DNA of 64,000 nt from Sphingomonas donggukensis (lineage in GTDB: Bacteria > Pseudomonadota > Alphaproteobacteria > Sphingomonadales > Sphingomonadaceae): contig NZ_CP098401.1 of NCBI RefSeq assembly GCF_023674425.1, positions 1,674,001 to 1,738,000 on the forward strand. Direction: 5' to 3'. Positions 17,381 through 25,827 of the stretch are shown here, piece after piece; positions within the stretch are counted from its first letter, which is position 1, and every line of letters starts with the position of its first letter. The position numbers were made by a program, and so were the translations under genes. The notes under the pieces are model-generated. The model was not told the origin of the DNA. It saw only the letters and a list, made by a program, of their open reading frames with translations, and made no database searches.

Positions 17381-18868
17381 TCACGCGTCGTCGCGCGTGA
17401 CGCGCGCGACTTCCTCGACCGTCGTTACCCCGGCGCGGACCTTGGCGATGCCGTCGTCGAGAAGCGCCGGATTGCGCTCCCGCGCCGTACGTTCCAGCTC
17501 GGCTTCCGACGCGCCGTTGTGGATCATCGCCTGCAACCGCTCGTCGACTGCCACCACTTCGTACACGCCCGCACGCCCGCGATAGCCTTCACCGTGGCAG
17601 GCGTCGCAGCCCTCGGCGCGCCACACCGTCTCGCCGACGGTCAGTCCGCCGCCGAGCATCCGCGCATCGCCCTCGCTCGCCACGTCGGCGCGCGCGCAGT
17701 CGCGGCACAGCTGCCGCACCAGCCGTTGCGCGACCAGTCCGACGAGCATCGGCGCGAGCAGATAGCGTTCGACCCCCATGTCGATCAGCCGGGTGATCGA
17801 TCCGACCGCAGAATTGGTGTGCAGCGTCGACAGGACGAAATGCCCGGTCATCGCCGAGCGAACCGCGACCTCGGCGGTTTCCTGGTCGCGGATTTCGCCG
17901 ACCATGATGACGTCGGGATCCTGACGCAGGATGGCGCGCAAGCCCCGAGCGAACGTCATGTCGGTGCGCGGATTGACCTGGGTCTGGGCGATGCCGGCCA
18001 GTTCGTATTCGATCGGGTCCTCGACCGTCATCACGTTGCGCTTGCGATCGTTGAGCCGGGTGAGCGCCGCATAGAGGCTGGTGGTCTTGCCCGAGCCGGT
18101 CGGCCCGGTCACCAGCAGCATCCCGTGCGGGCGCTCCAGCAGGCGCGAGAAGACATCGACGTCGCGCCCGCTCATCCCCAGCGTCTTGAGGTCGAGGCGC
18201 AGCGAACCCTTCTCCAGCAACCGCATCACCACCCGCTCGCCATGCTGGGTCGGGATGGTCGACACGCGCGCGTCGACGTCGTGCCCACCGATGCGCAGCG
18301 TCACGCGCCCATCCTGCGGCACGCGCTTCTCGGCAATGTCGAGCTTCGCCATCACCTTGATCCGGCTGACCAACAGCGGTGCCAGCGCGCGCTGCGGCGT
18401 AACTACGTCGCGCAACACGCCGTCGATGCGGAAGCGGACGACCAGCGTCTTCTCGGTCGTCTCGATATGGACGTCGGACGCGCCCTCCTTCACCGCCTCG
18501 AGCAGCAGGGCGTTGATGAGCTTGATGACCGGCGAATCGTCGCGGGTGTCGAGCAGGTCGTCGATCGCTGCGGCACTGTCGGCGAGGGCGGCGAGGTCCA
18601 TTTCGTCCATCTCGAACTCGGCGGCCTGTGCGGCGCCCTGCCCGTAAATGCCCGACAGCGCCGCATCGAACGCCTCGGGCGTGACCGCGACGAAGACGGC
18701 GGACGGATGGATGCGCTGCACCTCCAGCATCGCATCCAGCGGCACGTCGGGGCGGTGCAGGCACTCCCCCGCGCGCAGCACCACGCCGTTGCGCCGCGCA
18801 TAGCTATAGGGCAGCAGCGCGGGCGGCGGCGGGGCGACGGTTTCGGTGACGATCAGCGTGTCGGTCAC
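17381..18868 (-). CDS. gspE: Type II secretion ATPase GspE
   Basis: A 495-residue traffic ATPase powering pseudopilus assembly. The N-terminal domain precedes the ATPase core, which has VPQDGRVTLRIGG, Walker A GPTGSGKT at 255-262, an Asp box (NVMTVEDPIEYEL), Walker B (QDPDVIMVGEIRD) and a His box (TGHFVLSTLHTN). A tetracysteine zinc motif is intact (Cys388, Cys391, Cys421, Cys424). The GTG start at 18868 overlaps the gspM stop (GTGA). The open frame extends to 19324 but only through gspM sequence. Confidence 0.96.
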   Translation of the reverse strand: MTDTLIVTETVAPPPPALLPYSYARRNGVVLRAGECLHRPDVPLDAMLEVQRIHPSAVFVAVTPEAFDAALSGIYGQGAAQAAEFEMDEMDLAALADSAAAIDDLLDTRDDSPVIKLINALLLEAVKEGASDVHIETTEKTLVVRFRIDGVLRDVVTPQRALAPLLVSRIKVMAKLDIAEKRVPQDGRVTLRIGGHDVDARVSTIPTQHGERVVMRLLEKGSLRLDLKTLGMSGRDVDVFSRLLERPHGMLLVTGPTGSGKTTSLYAALTRLNDRKRNVMTVEDPIEYELAGIAQTQVNPRTDMTFARGLRAILRQDPDVIMVGEIRDQETAEVAVRSAMTGHFVLSTLHTNSAVGSITRLIDMGVERYLLAPMLVGLVAQRLVRQLCRDCARADVASEGDARMLGGGLTVGETVWRAEGCDACHGEGYRGRAGVYEVVAVDERLQAMIHNGASEAELERTARERNPALLDDGIAKVRAGVTTVEEVARVTRDDA

Positions 18869-19368
18869 CCGCGATACTCGATCATCGCCGCCACACGACC
18901 GATCGCGGCGCCGCGACGCAGATCGACCTGCGTCGCCGTCAGCCCGGTGGTGCGGGCGACATCGGCCATCCAGTTCATCACGCTCGCATAGTCGGCGTCG
19001 GCGACGGTCGCGCGGACGCCCGATGGCGTCGCCTCGACCTGCACGGTCAGGCCATAGGCGGCGGCGGACTGGGTGAGCATTTCGACCGGACTGCCGGTGC
19101 GCGGCGCAGGGCCTGGCGCAGGGCCGAGGTTGCCGGCGGCGCGGACGCGGGCCGACAGCGTCTCGTACGTGCGGATATCGGCCAGCGACTGCGCGCGGCT
19201 GGCCTGCAGGGGCTTCACAACGCCGTACACCAGGATCGCCAGTGCCAGCAGCACGCCGAGCGTCCCGACCAGCCATTGCTCGCGCCGGCTGAGCCCCGAC
19301 CACCATGTCGCAAGGCGCAGCCACGCCGCCTCGAGCGCGGGGAGTTCGATGATGCGCACGATCTTCAT
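18865..19368 (-). CDS. gspM: Type II secretion protein GspM
   Basis: A 167-residue bitopic inner-membrane protein. A short cytoplasmic N-terminus with WWSGLSRREQWLVGT leads into one membrane helix (LGVLLALAILVYGVV), then a coiled stretch and a periplasmic ferredoxin-like domain. SRREQWLV just before the helix is typical of GspM. The start ATG overlaps the gspL stop (ATGA), and the end overlaps the gspE start. With GspL it anchors the GspE ATPase to the platform. Confidence 0.9.
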   Translation of the reverse strand: MKIVRIIELPALEAAWLRLATWWSGLSRREQWLVGTLGVLLALAILVYGVVKPLQASRAQSLADIRTYETLSARVRAAGNLGPAPGPAPRTGSPVEMLTQSAAAYGLTVQVEATPSGVRATVADADYASVMNWMADVARTTGLTATQVDLRRGAAIGRVAAMIEYRG

Positions 19369-20513
19369 GCCGCGGGCGCCGTAATGCGGATGCCGCCGGC
19401 GGTGTTGGTGACCGTGCCGGCGATGCCGTTGTCGGTCAGTGCCTGCGCAATCCGCGTGGCAAGCGCCGGGTCGGTCGAATCGACGTCCATCGTCAGCCGT
19501 CCGCCCTCCAGCCGCATCGACCGCGCCGTCAGCGTCGGGCCGAGCGGCGCAAGCGCCGTCGCGAGCCGCGTGGCGGCGGGCAGGAAGGCGTTGGCGCCGC
19601 CGCTCGCTCCGGGTGCCGGCAGCAGATCGGCGACGGTCGCGGCGAAATCGTCGCCCGCGACAATGGTGCCCGGCGACAGCGAGGTGACCAGCGCGCGCGT
19701 CTCGTCGGCGCGGGCGTTCGCGATGCCGCGCAGCGCGACGGTGTCGGCCAGCGCGATGCCGACATGCGCGGCGACGCCGATCGCGACGATCTTGGCCAGC
19801 CGCTTGCCGAACGACGGCAGCGAGCGGAGCCGGCGGGCATATGTGCCCTGGCGCAGGTCAAGCGCGGGGGCGAGCAGCCGCCGCCCGATCGGATCGAGCG
19901 CCAAGCTGTCCGCGCCCGCCGCCATATCCGCGGGCAGCGCCGCTCCGTACGCGATCGTACGCGGCTGCCCCGCCGCGGCCCAGGCGGTGCGGAGCATCAA
20001 CGCGGGGACGGCGAAGCCGGTGCCGTCGCCGGCCCGCACCAGCGCGCGGGTTTCGCCCAGTTCGACCGACCACTCCCCCGCCCCCGGCACCGGCAGCGCG
20101 AGACAGTCGGGCACGAGCGCGGCATGGTCCAGCCCGGCATCCTCGACCCGCGCGATCCACTCAGCGATGCGATCGTGGCGCACGACGCCCACGAGGAAGC
20201 GGCGGGGAGACAGCTCGACGCCGAGCGCGATGTGGACGCTTTCCAGCGGCTCGGCGATGCGATCCTCGATCGCGAAGGGCAGCGCCGCCAGCCGCTTGGC
20301 ACGGTTGGCGATCGGCAGGTCGACGGCCAGCAGCAGCACGCCCTCGCTCGGCACCAGCACGGTCGCCGGTCCGTCGCCGTCCGAGGCGACTACCGCCGCG
20401 CCGTCGAGCGTCCAGATGCCCGCCGGGCCAGACACGCGCACCGGGTCCAGCGCACCAAGGCTGGCGCGCCGGGCCGTTTCGGCTGTAACAGGGGTGTCAC
20501 CGGTGATGAGCAT
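19365..20513 (-). CDS. gspL: Type II secretion protein GspL
   Basis: A 382-residue protein with a cytoplasmic actin-like domain (VLLLAVDLPIANRAKRLAAL, then AALPFAIEDRIAEPLES), one membrane segment near the start of the last third (IVAIGVAAHVGIALADTVAL), and a small periplasmic domain. The start is ATG at 20513; the frame is open further to 20774, but that region is gspG on the other strand. The gspL and gspG starts are divergent and only about 10 bp apart, so both must be expressed from overlapping control sequences. Confidence 0.9.
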   Translation of the reverse strand: MLITGDTPVTAETARRASLGALDPVRVSGPAGIWTLDGAAVVASDGDGPATVLVPSEGVLLLAVDLPIANRAKRLAALPFAIEDRIAEPLESVHIALGVELSPRRFLVGVVRHDRIAEWIARVEDAGLDHAALVPDCLALPVPGAGEWSVELGETRALVRAGDGTGFAVPALMLRTAWAAAGQPRTIAYGAALPADMAAGADSLALDPIGRRLLAPALDLRQGTYARRLRSLPSFGKRLAKIVAIGVAAHVGIALADTVALRGIANARADETRALVTSLSPGTIVAGDDFAATVADLLPAPGASGGANAFLPAATRLATALAPLGPTLTARSMRLEGGRLTMDVDSTDPALATRIAQALTDNGIAGTVTNTAGGIRITAPAA

Positions 20514-20523
20514 GGGCGAGCGA

Positions 20524-21012
20524 ATGCGCAGTTTTTTCCGACAGTTTCGTGACACCGTGGCAGCGTGGGCGCCGACCCGCAAGGCGCGTGAGGGCATAAG
20601 CGGCGACGAAGGCCTGACGCTGGTCGAGATGATCGTCGTGCTGGCGATCATCGCGCTGGTCGCGGCACTGATCGTCCCCAACGTCATCGGTCGCCCCGAC
20701 CAGGCGCGCGTGACCACCGCCAACACCGATATCCGCACGATCGGCGCGGCACTGAAGATGTACCGGCTCGACAACGGTCAGTATCCGACGACCGCGCAGG
20801 GGCTGAAGGCGCTGGTCGAGAAGCCGACTGCGACGCCGGTGCCCGCCAACTGGTCGGCGGAGGGCTATCTTCCGCAGCTCCCGGTCGATCCGTGGGGCAA
20901 CCCGTATGTTTATGCGGCCCCCGCTCCCGGCGGCTTTGCGTTGAAGTCGTTCGGCAAGGACGGCAAGGACGGCGGCGAAGGCCTCGATGCGGACCTGACG
21001 GGCGCGAAGTGA
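20524..21012 (+). CDS. gspG: Type II secretion major pseudopilin GspG
   Basis: A 162-residue precursor of the main pseudopilus subunit. The prepilin peptidase site is SGDEG before LTLVEMIVVLAIIALVAAL, with Glu at +5. The globular part has the hallmark YRLDNGQYPTTAQGLKALV and LPVDPWGNPYVY segments and the calcium-site-like C-terminus. The leader from the ATG at 20524 is long (30 residues); in-frame ATGs at 20506 and 20512 would lengthen it further and overlap gspL. It heads the G-H-I-C-D block. Confidence 0.95.
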   Translation: MRSFFRQFRDTVAAWAPTRKAREGISGDEGLTLVEMIVVLAIIALVAALIVPNVIGRPDQARVTTANTDIRTIGAALKMYRLDNGQYPTTAQGLKALVEKPTATPVPANWSAEGYLPQLPVDPWGNPYVYAAPAPGGFALKSFGKDGKDGGEGLDADLTGAK

Positions 21013-21596
21013 GGACCGTTGCTCCCAGATCCTCCCCGGCACGGGGAGGTGGCGCGCAGCGGCGACGGAGGGGGCTAACCCCGAACGCTCCGCTTGCGGC
21101 CCGCCCTCTCCGTCAGCGCGTTGCGCTGCCACCTCCCCGTGCCGGGGAGGATTTCGATCTCGGCATGACCCTCGTCGAGATGCTGGTCGTGCTCGCAATC
21201 ATCGGCGTCGCCGCGGGCGGCGTGACGCTCGGCATCGGCGCTGCCACCCGCGCGCCATCGGTCGAAAGCGAGGCGCGGCGCTTCGCGAACCGGCTGGAAG
21301 CCGCGGCGGACGATGCGATGCTCGGCGACCGGATGGTCGCGCTGACCGTCGACGACAGCGGCTATGGCTTCGTGAAAGTCGCCTCCGACGGCCAGGTGCC
21401 GCAGGGGACGCCGAAGCTCGACCACCACGTCCTGCCCGGCGGCATGGCGATGATGCTCGACCAGCGCCCGCCGCTGGTGCTCGGCGTCGACGGCGTGTCG
21501 AAGCCGCTGACCGCGGTGCTGACCTCGGGCGGGCAGCAGTGGACGGTCCGCTACGACGGGCTGACCGCGACGGTCGCACAGAGCGAGGGGCGATGA
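21009..21596 (+). CDS. gspH: Type II secretion minor pseudopilin GspH with repeat-encoded leader
   Basis: A 195-residue precursor if it starts at the GTG at 21009, which overlaps the gspG stop (GTGA) as at most other junctions in this locus. The cleavage site is DFDLG before MTLVEMLVVLAII (Gly codon 21162-21164), with Glu at +5. The 52-residue leader is mostly the translation of a family A palindromic repeat (21029-21152), giving an Arg/Pro-rich peptide. No other canonical start lies between the gspG stop and the cleavage site except the ATG at 21165, which would remove the leader and its Gly. The mature part is normal GspH in length. Confidence 0.85.
   Translation: MRTVAPRSSPARGGGAQRRRRGLTPNAPLAARPLRQRVALPPPRAGEDFDLGMTLVEMLVVLAIIGVAAGGVTLGIGAATRAPSVESEARRFANRLEAAADDAMLGDRMVALTVDDSGYGFVKVASDGQVPQGTPKLDHHVLPGGMAMMLDQRPPLVLGVDGVSKPLTAVLTSGGQQWTVRYDGLTATVAQSEGR
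21029..21152 (+). repeat. Family A palindromic repeat, copy 4, inside gspH
   Basis: A 124-bp element with termini ATCCTCCCCGGCACGGGGAG and CTCCCCGTGCCGGGGAGGAT. Both inner arms are of the GTGGC...GCGACGGAGGG kind, making it more symmetrical than the other copies. It is read through in the gspH frame without a stop and encodes most of the prepilin leader. Confidence 0.88.
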
Positions 21597-21970
21597 TGCC
21601 GCGGGGGAGGAATGACGCCGGCTTCTCGCTGATCGAGGCGCTGGTCGCGCTCGCGGTGCTGGCGATCGCCACGGTCGGGCTGGTCGGCGCGATGGAGCAG
21701 CATATCGATTCGACCCGCGCGATGGAGCGGCGATCGGCGGCGATGTGGGTGGCGGAAAACCGCATGGCCGAACTCGGCATCGGCGCGCCGGGCGGCGAGC
21801 GGGTGACGATGCTCGACACCAACTGGCAAGTCCGCACTGCCCGCAGCGCCACCGACGATCCCGAGATCGCGAAGGTCCGCGTGGCAGTGTTCGAGGAGGG
21901 GGCGAAGTCGCCGACCGCGACGCTCGACGGATTCCTCGACCAGCCGCGCCCAGAGGAGCCGCGCCGATGA
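21593..21970 (+). CDS. gspI: Type II secretion minor pseudopilin GspI
   Basis: A 125-residue pseudopilin. The short leader MMPRGRNDAG precedes FSLIEALVALAVLAIATVG with Glu at +5. The IDSTRAMERRSAAMWVAENRM segment is characteristic of GspI. The first ATG (21593) overlaps the gspH stop (ATGATG), after a GAGGGG. It initiates the pseudopilus tip with J and K. Confidence 0.93.
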   Translation: MMPRGRNDAGFSLIEALVALAVLAIATVGLVGAMEQHIDSTRAMERRSAAMWVAENRMAELGIGAPGGERVTMLDTNWQVRTARSATDDPEIAKVRVAVFEEGAKSPTATLDGFLDQPRPEEPRR

Positions 21971-22758
21971 TCCTGCGCCGCTTCGAGATGACGCCGTATC
22001 GCATCGCGCAGGCGCTCGACGTGCTGACCGCGCTCGTCATCATGTCGATCGCCGTTGCGCTCGCGCATCTGACTTGGCGGATCGGCGGCCATGCCGATAC
22101 CGGCGCGGTCACCGTGCCACAGGTCCGCCGCGCCGCGCCCGTTGCCGACGTCGCGCCCGCGATCGCGCTCGCCCCGTTCGGGCGCGCGGGCGCGAATGGA
22201 GAGGGTGCGCCCGCCACCGGCCTGCCGCTGGTGCTGAAGGGCATCGTCTTCGCCCGGCCCGAAAGCCTGTCGATCGCCTATATCGCCAACGGCAGCGACG
22301 TGCCCAAGCCGTACAAGGTGGGCGAAGCGGTGACCGGCGCCACCATCCAGGCGATCCAGATCAACCGCGTGCTGCTGCTGAACGGCGGGCGCACCGAATT
22401 CCTCGCCTTCCCCGATCCGTTCGCGAAGCCGGTGGCGCCGGGCACTGTGGTGGCGGCGCCTGCGGTCACGATCAACGCCCCGCCGACGCTGGCGAACCCG
22501 GCGACCTCCGCTGTCCCGGATGCCGCAGCGCTCATCAACCGGCTCGACGCGCAGCCGGCGGCGGGCGGGTACCGCATCGGCGAGAACGCCCCGCCCGGCC
22601 TGCGCCCCGGCGATCTGGTGAGCCAGGTCAACGGCCAGGCCGTCGCCACGCCCGACGCCGCGCGCGACGCCTTTGCCAAGGCGCAGGCCAGCGGCACCGC
22701 CCAGATCACGATCCAGCGCGACGGCAAGCCCGTGACGCTGACCATTCCCGTCCGCTAG
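21967..22758 (+). CDS. gspC: Type II secretion protein GspC with C-terminal PDZ domain
   Basis: A 263-residue bitopic inner-membrane protein linking the platform to the secretin. One N-terminal helix (VLTALVIMSIAVALAHLTW), then the HR domain (LPLVLKGIVFARPESLSIAYI and the KVGEAVTGATIQAI segment), a Pro/Ala-rich linker, and a PDZ domain (GYRIGENAPPGLRPGDLVSQ). The ATG overlaps the gspI stop (ATGA). Confidence 0.93.
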   Translation: MILRRFEMTPYRIAQALDVLTALVIMSIAVALAHLTWRIGGHADTGAVTVPQVRRAAPVADVAPAIALAPFGRAGANGEGAPATGLPLVLKGIVFARPESLSIAYIANGSDVPKPYKVGEAVTGATIQAIQINRVLLLNGGRTEFLAFPDPFAKPVAPGTVVAAPAVTINAPPTLANPATSAVPDAAALINRLDAQPAAGGYRIGENAPPGLRPGDLVSQVNGQAVATPDAARDAFAKAQASGTAQITIQRDGKPVTLTIPVR

Positions 22759-22768
22759 GGTTTTCGAC

Positions 22769-24826
22769 GTGCCCCATCCGATTCGCATCACGATGCTCGC
22801 CCTCGCCCTTGCCGGCTCGACGCTGTCGGCACAGGGCGTGCCAGCCCCGAACGACATCGTCGTCAACATGCGCGGGGTGGAGATCGCCGACGTCGCCGAA
22901 CAGATCAGCCGGCTGACCGGCCGCACGCTGATCCTCGACCCGACGGTGAAGGGCCAGGTGACGGTGACCTCCGCCGAGCCGCTGAGCCAGGCCGGGGTGT
23001 GGGACCTGTTCCAGTCGGTGCTGCGCGCCAACGGCTTTGCCGCAGTGCGGTCGGGCCGCGCGTGGCGGATCGTTCCGCAGGCGAGTGCGGTGCGCGACGG
23101 CGGCGTGCCGAGCCGGGGTGCCGGCGGGCAACAGCTTGTAACGCGCATGATCCGGCTGGGCACCGTGCCCTCTGCCGATGCCGCGCGCATCGTCCGCCCG
23201 CTGGTCGCGACCTTCGGCAGCGTCGAACCGCTGACCCAGCCAAACGCCATCGTCGTCACCGACTATGCCGACAACGTCCGCCGGATCGAGGCGCTGGCGC
23301 GCTCGCTCGACGGCGGCGGCGGATCGACCTTCACGACGATCGTGCTGCGCAACGGCAATGCCGCCGATGTCGCCGCCGCGTTGCAGGGCGTGCTGGGCGA
23401 CGCCAGCGGCGCGCGTGTCGCCGGCGATCCGCGCAGCAATTCGGTGATCGTGCGCGGCGCCCCCGCCGCGGTCGCCGAGGCGCGGCGCATGGCGCAGGCG
23501 CTCGATGCGCCCGGCGGCGCCACGCCCGTCACCCGCGTGTTCCGGCTGAACTATGCCGATGCCGAGGCCGTGACCGACGTGCTCCGCGGCATCCTGGGGC
23601 AGGAATCGGGCAGCGTCACCAACCCGGTTGCACGGTCGCTGTCGGCGCGCGGCACCGGTGGCCTCGCCAATCCCACTAACCCGACCAGCGCGCTGTCGTC
23701 GATGATCGCCAGCAACGCCGCGTCGAGCGCGTCCGCCACCAATGGCACGACCGCCGCCACCAGCAACGGCGGCACGACCGGCCAGATCGGCACCCAGAGC
23801 GAAACCACGCCGCAGGGCTTCGCCACCGCGGAGCTGACCGTACAGCCCGCGCCCGACATCAACGCCATCGTCGTGCGCGGCACGCCGACCGCGGTCGCCA
23901 GCATCGAGCGGCTGATCCCCGACCTCGACGTCCGCCGCCCGCAGGTGCTGATCGAGGCGGCGATCGCCGAGATCACCGGCGACGATGCCGAGGCGCTGGC
24001 GATCCAGCTCGGCACCTCGGGCGTCGCGCTGACCCAGGCGGAAGGCGTCGGCACGTCGTTCAGTTCGCAGGGGATCGCTTCGCTCGGCACAATCCTCGGC
24101 GTGCTCGGCGTGCCGGCTGCCGGACTGATCGGTGAGGGGCTGAGCGGCAACATCGCGTTCGGCGACAATTTCTCGATCCTGGTGCGCGCGCTCAGCGTAT
24201 CCACCAAGGCCAACCTGCTCTCGACCCCGCAGATCACGACGCTCGACAACAAGATCGGCGAGTTCGTCGCGGCGCAGAACGTGCCGTTCGTCACCGGATC
24301 GATCCTGACCGGCAACGGCACCGCTAACCCTTATACGACGATCGAGCGCAAGGACGTCGGCCTGACGCTGCGCGTGCTGCCGCGGATCAATGCTGGCGAC
24401 ACCATCCGGCTGGAAATCGCGCAAGAGGCGTCGTCGCTGGCGACCGCACAGCTCTCCACCGCCGCCGACATCATCACCAATCGCCGCGCGATCAACACGA
24501 CGGTGCTCGCCGACAATGGCCAGACGATCGTGCTCGGCGGCCTCATCACCGACGACCGCCAGCTGACCAAGAGCCAGGTGCCGGTGCTGGGCGACATTCC
24601 GGTGCTGGGCGAACTCTTCAAGTCGCGCCGCGAATCGCGCACGAAGCGCACGCTGTTCATCTTCCTGAAGCCGACGATCCTGCGCAACGGCGAGGATGCG
24701 CAGACCGCGACCGCCGCACGCTACGCCCGCCTGCGCGGTGAGGAGCAGACGCTGCGCAAGGGCGGCAGCCTGTTGCTCAGCCCGCCGAAGCCCAGGCTGA
24801 CGCTGGAGATCGATGGGGTTTACTAG
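22769..24826 (+). CDS. gspD: Type II secretion outer-membrane secretin GspD
   Basis: A 685-residue secretin. A signal peptide (ITMLALALAGSTLSA) is followed by N0 (NDIVVNMRGVEIADVAEQI), N1-N3 domains (FTTIVLRNGNAADVAAAL, the Ser/Thr/Gly-rich N3 insert) and the secretin core (RPQVLIEAAIAEITGDDAEA, LLSTPQITTLDNKIGEF, then VPVLGDIPVLGELF). The start is taken as GTG at 22769; an ATG at 22793 would also leave a signal peptide. It is the last gene of the G-H-I-C-D block and converges on the second inner-membrane trio. Confidence 0.95.
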   Translation: MPHPIRITMLALALAGSTLSAQGVPAPNDIVVNMRGVEIADVAEQISRLTGRTLILDPTVKGQVTVTSAEPLSQAGVWDLFQSVLRANGFAAVRSGRAWRIVPQASAVRDGGVPSRGAGGQQLVTRMIRLGTVPSADAARIVRPLVATFGSVEPLTQPNAIVVTDYADNVRRIEALARSLDGGGGSTFTTIVLRNGNAADVAAALQGVLGDASGARVAGDPRSNSVIVRGAPAAVAEARRMAQALDAPGGATPVTRVFRLNYADAEAVTDVLRGILGQESGSVTNPVARSLSARGTGGLANPTNPTSALSSMIASNAASSASATNGTTAATSNGGTTGQIGTQSETTPQGFATAELTVQPAPDINAIVVRGTPTAVASIERLIPDLDVRRPQVLIEAAIAEITGDDAEALAIQLGTSGVALTQAEGVGTSFSSQGIASLGTILGVLGVPAAGLIGEGLSGNIAFGDNFSILVRALSVSTKANLLSTPQITTLDNKIGEFVAAQNVPFVTGSILTGNGTANPYTTIERKDVGLTLRVLPRINAGDTIRLEIAQEASSLATAQLSTAADIITNRRAINTTVLADNGQTIVLGGLITDDRQLTKSQVPVLGDIPVLGELFKSRRESRTKRTLFIFLKPTILRNGEDAQTATAARYARLRGEEQTLRKGGSLLLSPPKPRLTLEIDGVY

Positions 24827-24840
24827 GCGGGCGCGAGGGG

Positions 24841-24860
24841 CGTGGCGGCAAAGCCGCACG
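24841..24860. terminator. Possible transcript-end hairpin between convergent units
   Basis: GCGGC-AAA-GCCGC extended by CGTG/CACG with a bulge, in the 135-bp gap between the ends of gspD and the convergent trio. There is no T-run, so this is a weak candidate. The rest of the gap holds nothing else I can identify. Confidence 0.25.
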
Positions 24861-24961
24861 GCCCCGCTGCGAAGGCAAAGCCGAGCACGCGCCCGGCCGG
24901 CGCGGCTACAGTCGCGTCCGACGACGTGGGCTTTGCCCACGGCGGGGCCAGCCTCGAAGCC

Positions 24962-25381
24962 CTAGCCCGCCTCCCCCATCGGCAACGCCACCCGCGCTCG
25001 CTGCCCGCCGCGCGTGAAGAAGGCCGCGTCGATCGCGAGCGACTCGAGCGTCCAGCCATCGACGCTTTCGCCCACGTCCAACGTCCGCGTGCGCCCGTCG
25101 GCGCCGCGCACCATCGCCACCGCGTCGCGCCCGATCCGCCCGACGATGCCGGCCAGCTCGGGCGCATCGGCGGGGGTGCCGGCCGCCGGCGCGCTCGCCG
25201 CGCCGCCGAACAGCGGGCGCGCATAGGCACGGGCGAGGTCGGGCGCTGCCGGCGGCAGCACCAGTGGCGCCGGCACGACCACGGCCTCGTCCGCAGCGGA
25301 CCGCAGCAGCAGGGCCGGCGCCGCCACCGCGATTACCGCGGCCAGCGCGAGTCCGCCCCATTCCGCGCGCGTTATCGCCAC
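24962..25381 (-). CDS. GspC/PilP-like inner-membrane protein (HR domain, no PDZ)
   Basis: A 139-residue protein with one N-terminal membrane helix (GLALAAVIAVAAPALLL) and a periplasmic domain that reads like the homology region of GspC or PilP. It has ARPLFGG, then ELAGIVGRIGRDAVAMVRG, then GRTRTLDVGESVDGWTLESL and an AFFTRGGQRARV strand. It ends where a GspC would begin its PDZ domain. The start is GTG at 25381, 10 nt inside the preceding gene, with AGGGGGAGG upstream. It is the third gene of a minus-strand trio. Confidence 0.65.
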   Translation of the reverse strand: MAITRAEWGGLALAAVIAVAAPALLLRSAADEAVVVPAPLVLPPAAPDLARAYARPLFGGAASAPAAGTPADAPELAGIVGRIGRDAVAMVRGADGRTRTLDVGESVDGWTLESLAIDAAFFTRGGQRARVALPMGEAG

Positions 25382-25827
25382 GGCGCCGCCACCTCCCCCT
25401 CCAGCCGCACCGACGCCCCGTCCGCGGCGATCGACCAGCCGTCGAACCGCGCGAGCGGACGCCCGCGCTCGAGCGCGTCGGCGAAGGCGACGACCGCCCG
25501 CTCCGACCCCGATGCGCGCAACCGGATGCGCGCGAGCCCCGCGCCATCGACCGCGCTGACCGCCTCGACCAGCACGCCGCCACGCCCGGCGAGCGCGCGC
25601 ACCCGCGCCTCCAGCGCGCGCGTCGCCGCCGCCCGCGATCCGATCGCGATGGCCTGATCGCGCGCGATTGCCGGCACCGGATCGATCGCCGCGTGCACCA
25701 CGACCCGCGCGCGCTCGCCCCGCGTCACAGCAAGCTCGCCGAGTGCGGAGCGAACCGGCAACGCCAGCAGCGCCCACCCGACCGCAGCCACAGCGAGCGC
25801 CACAAGAATCGGCGGCAGCCCCCTCAC
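25372..25827 (-). CDS. GspM/PilO-like inner-membrane protein
   Basis: A 151-residue protein. The N-terminal helix is LPPILVALAVAAVGWALLAL, followed by a helical stretch (QAIAIGSRAAATRALEARVRALA) and a domain ending RFDGWSIAADGASVRLEGEV. This is like the ferredoxin-like domains of GspM type b or PilO. The GTG at 25827 overlaps the stop of the upstream gene (GTGA). It is distinct from the gspM at 18865. Assignment is by topology and pattern, not strong motifs. Confidence 0.6.
   Translation of the reverse strand: MRGLPPILVALAVAAVGWALLALPVRSALGELAVTRGERARVVVHAAIDPVPAIARDQAIAIGSRAAATRALEARVRALAGRGGVLVEAVSAVDGAGLARIRLRASGSERAVVAFADALERGRPLARFDGWSIAADGASVRLEGEVAAPWR

Noticed and set aside
22706..24940. 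744-residue minus-strand frame opposite gspD
   Set aside because: Antisense shadow of the secretin gene.
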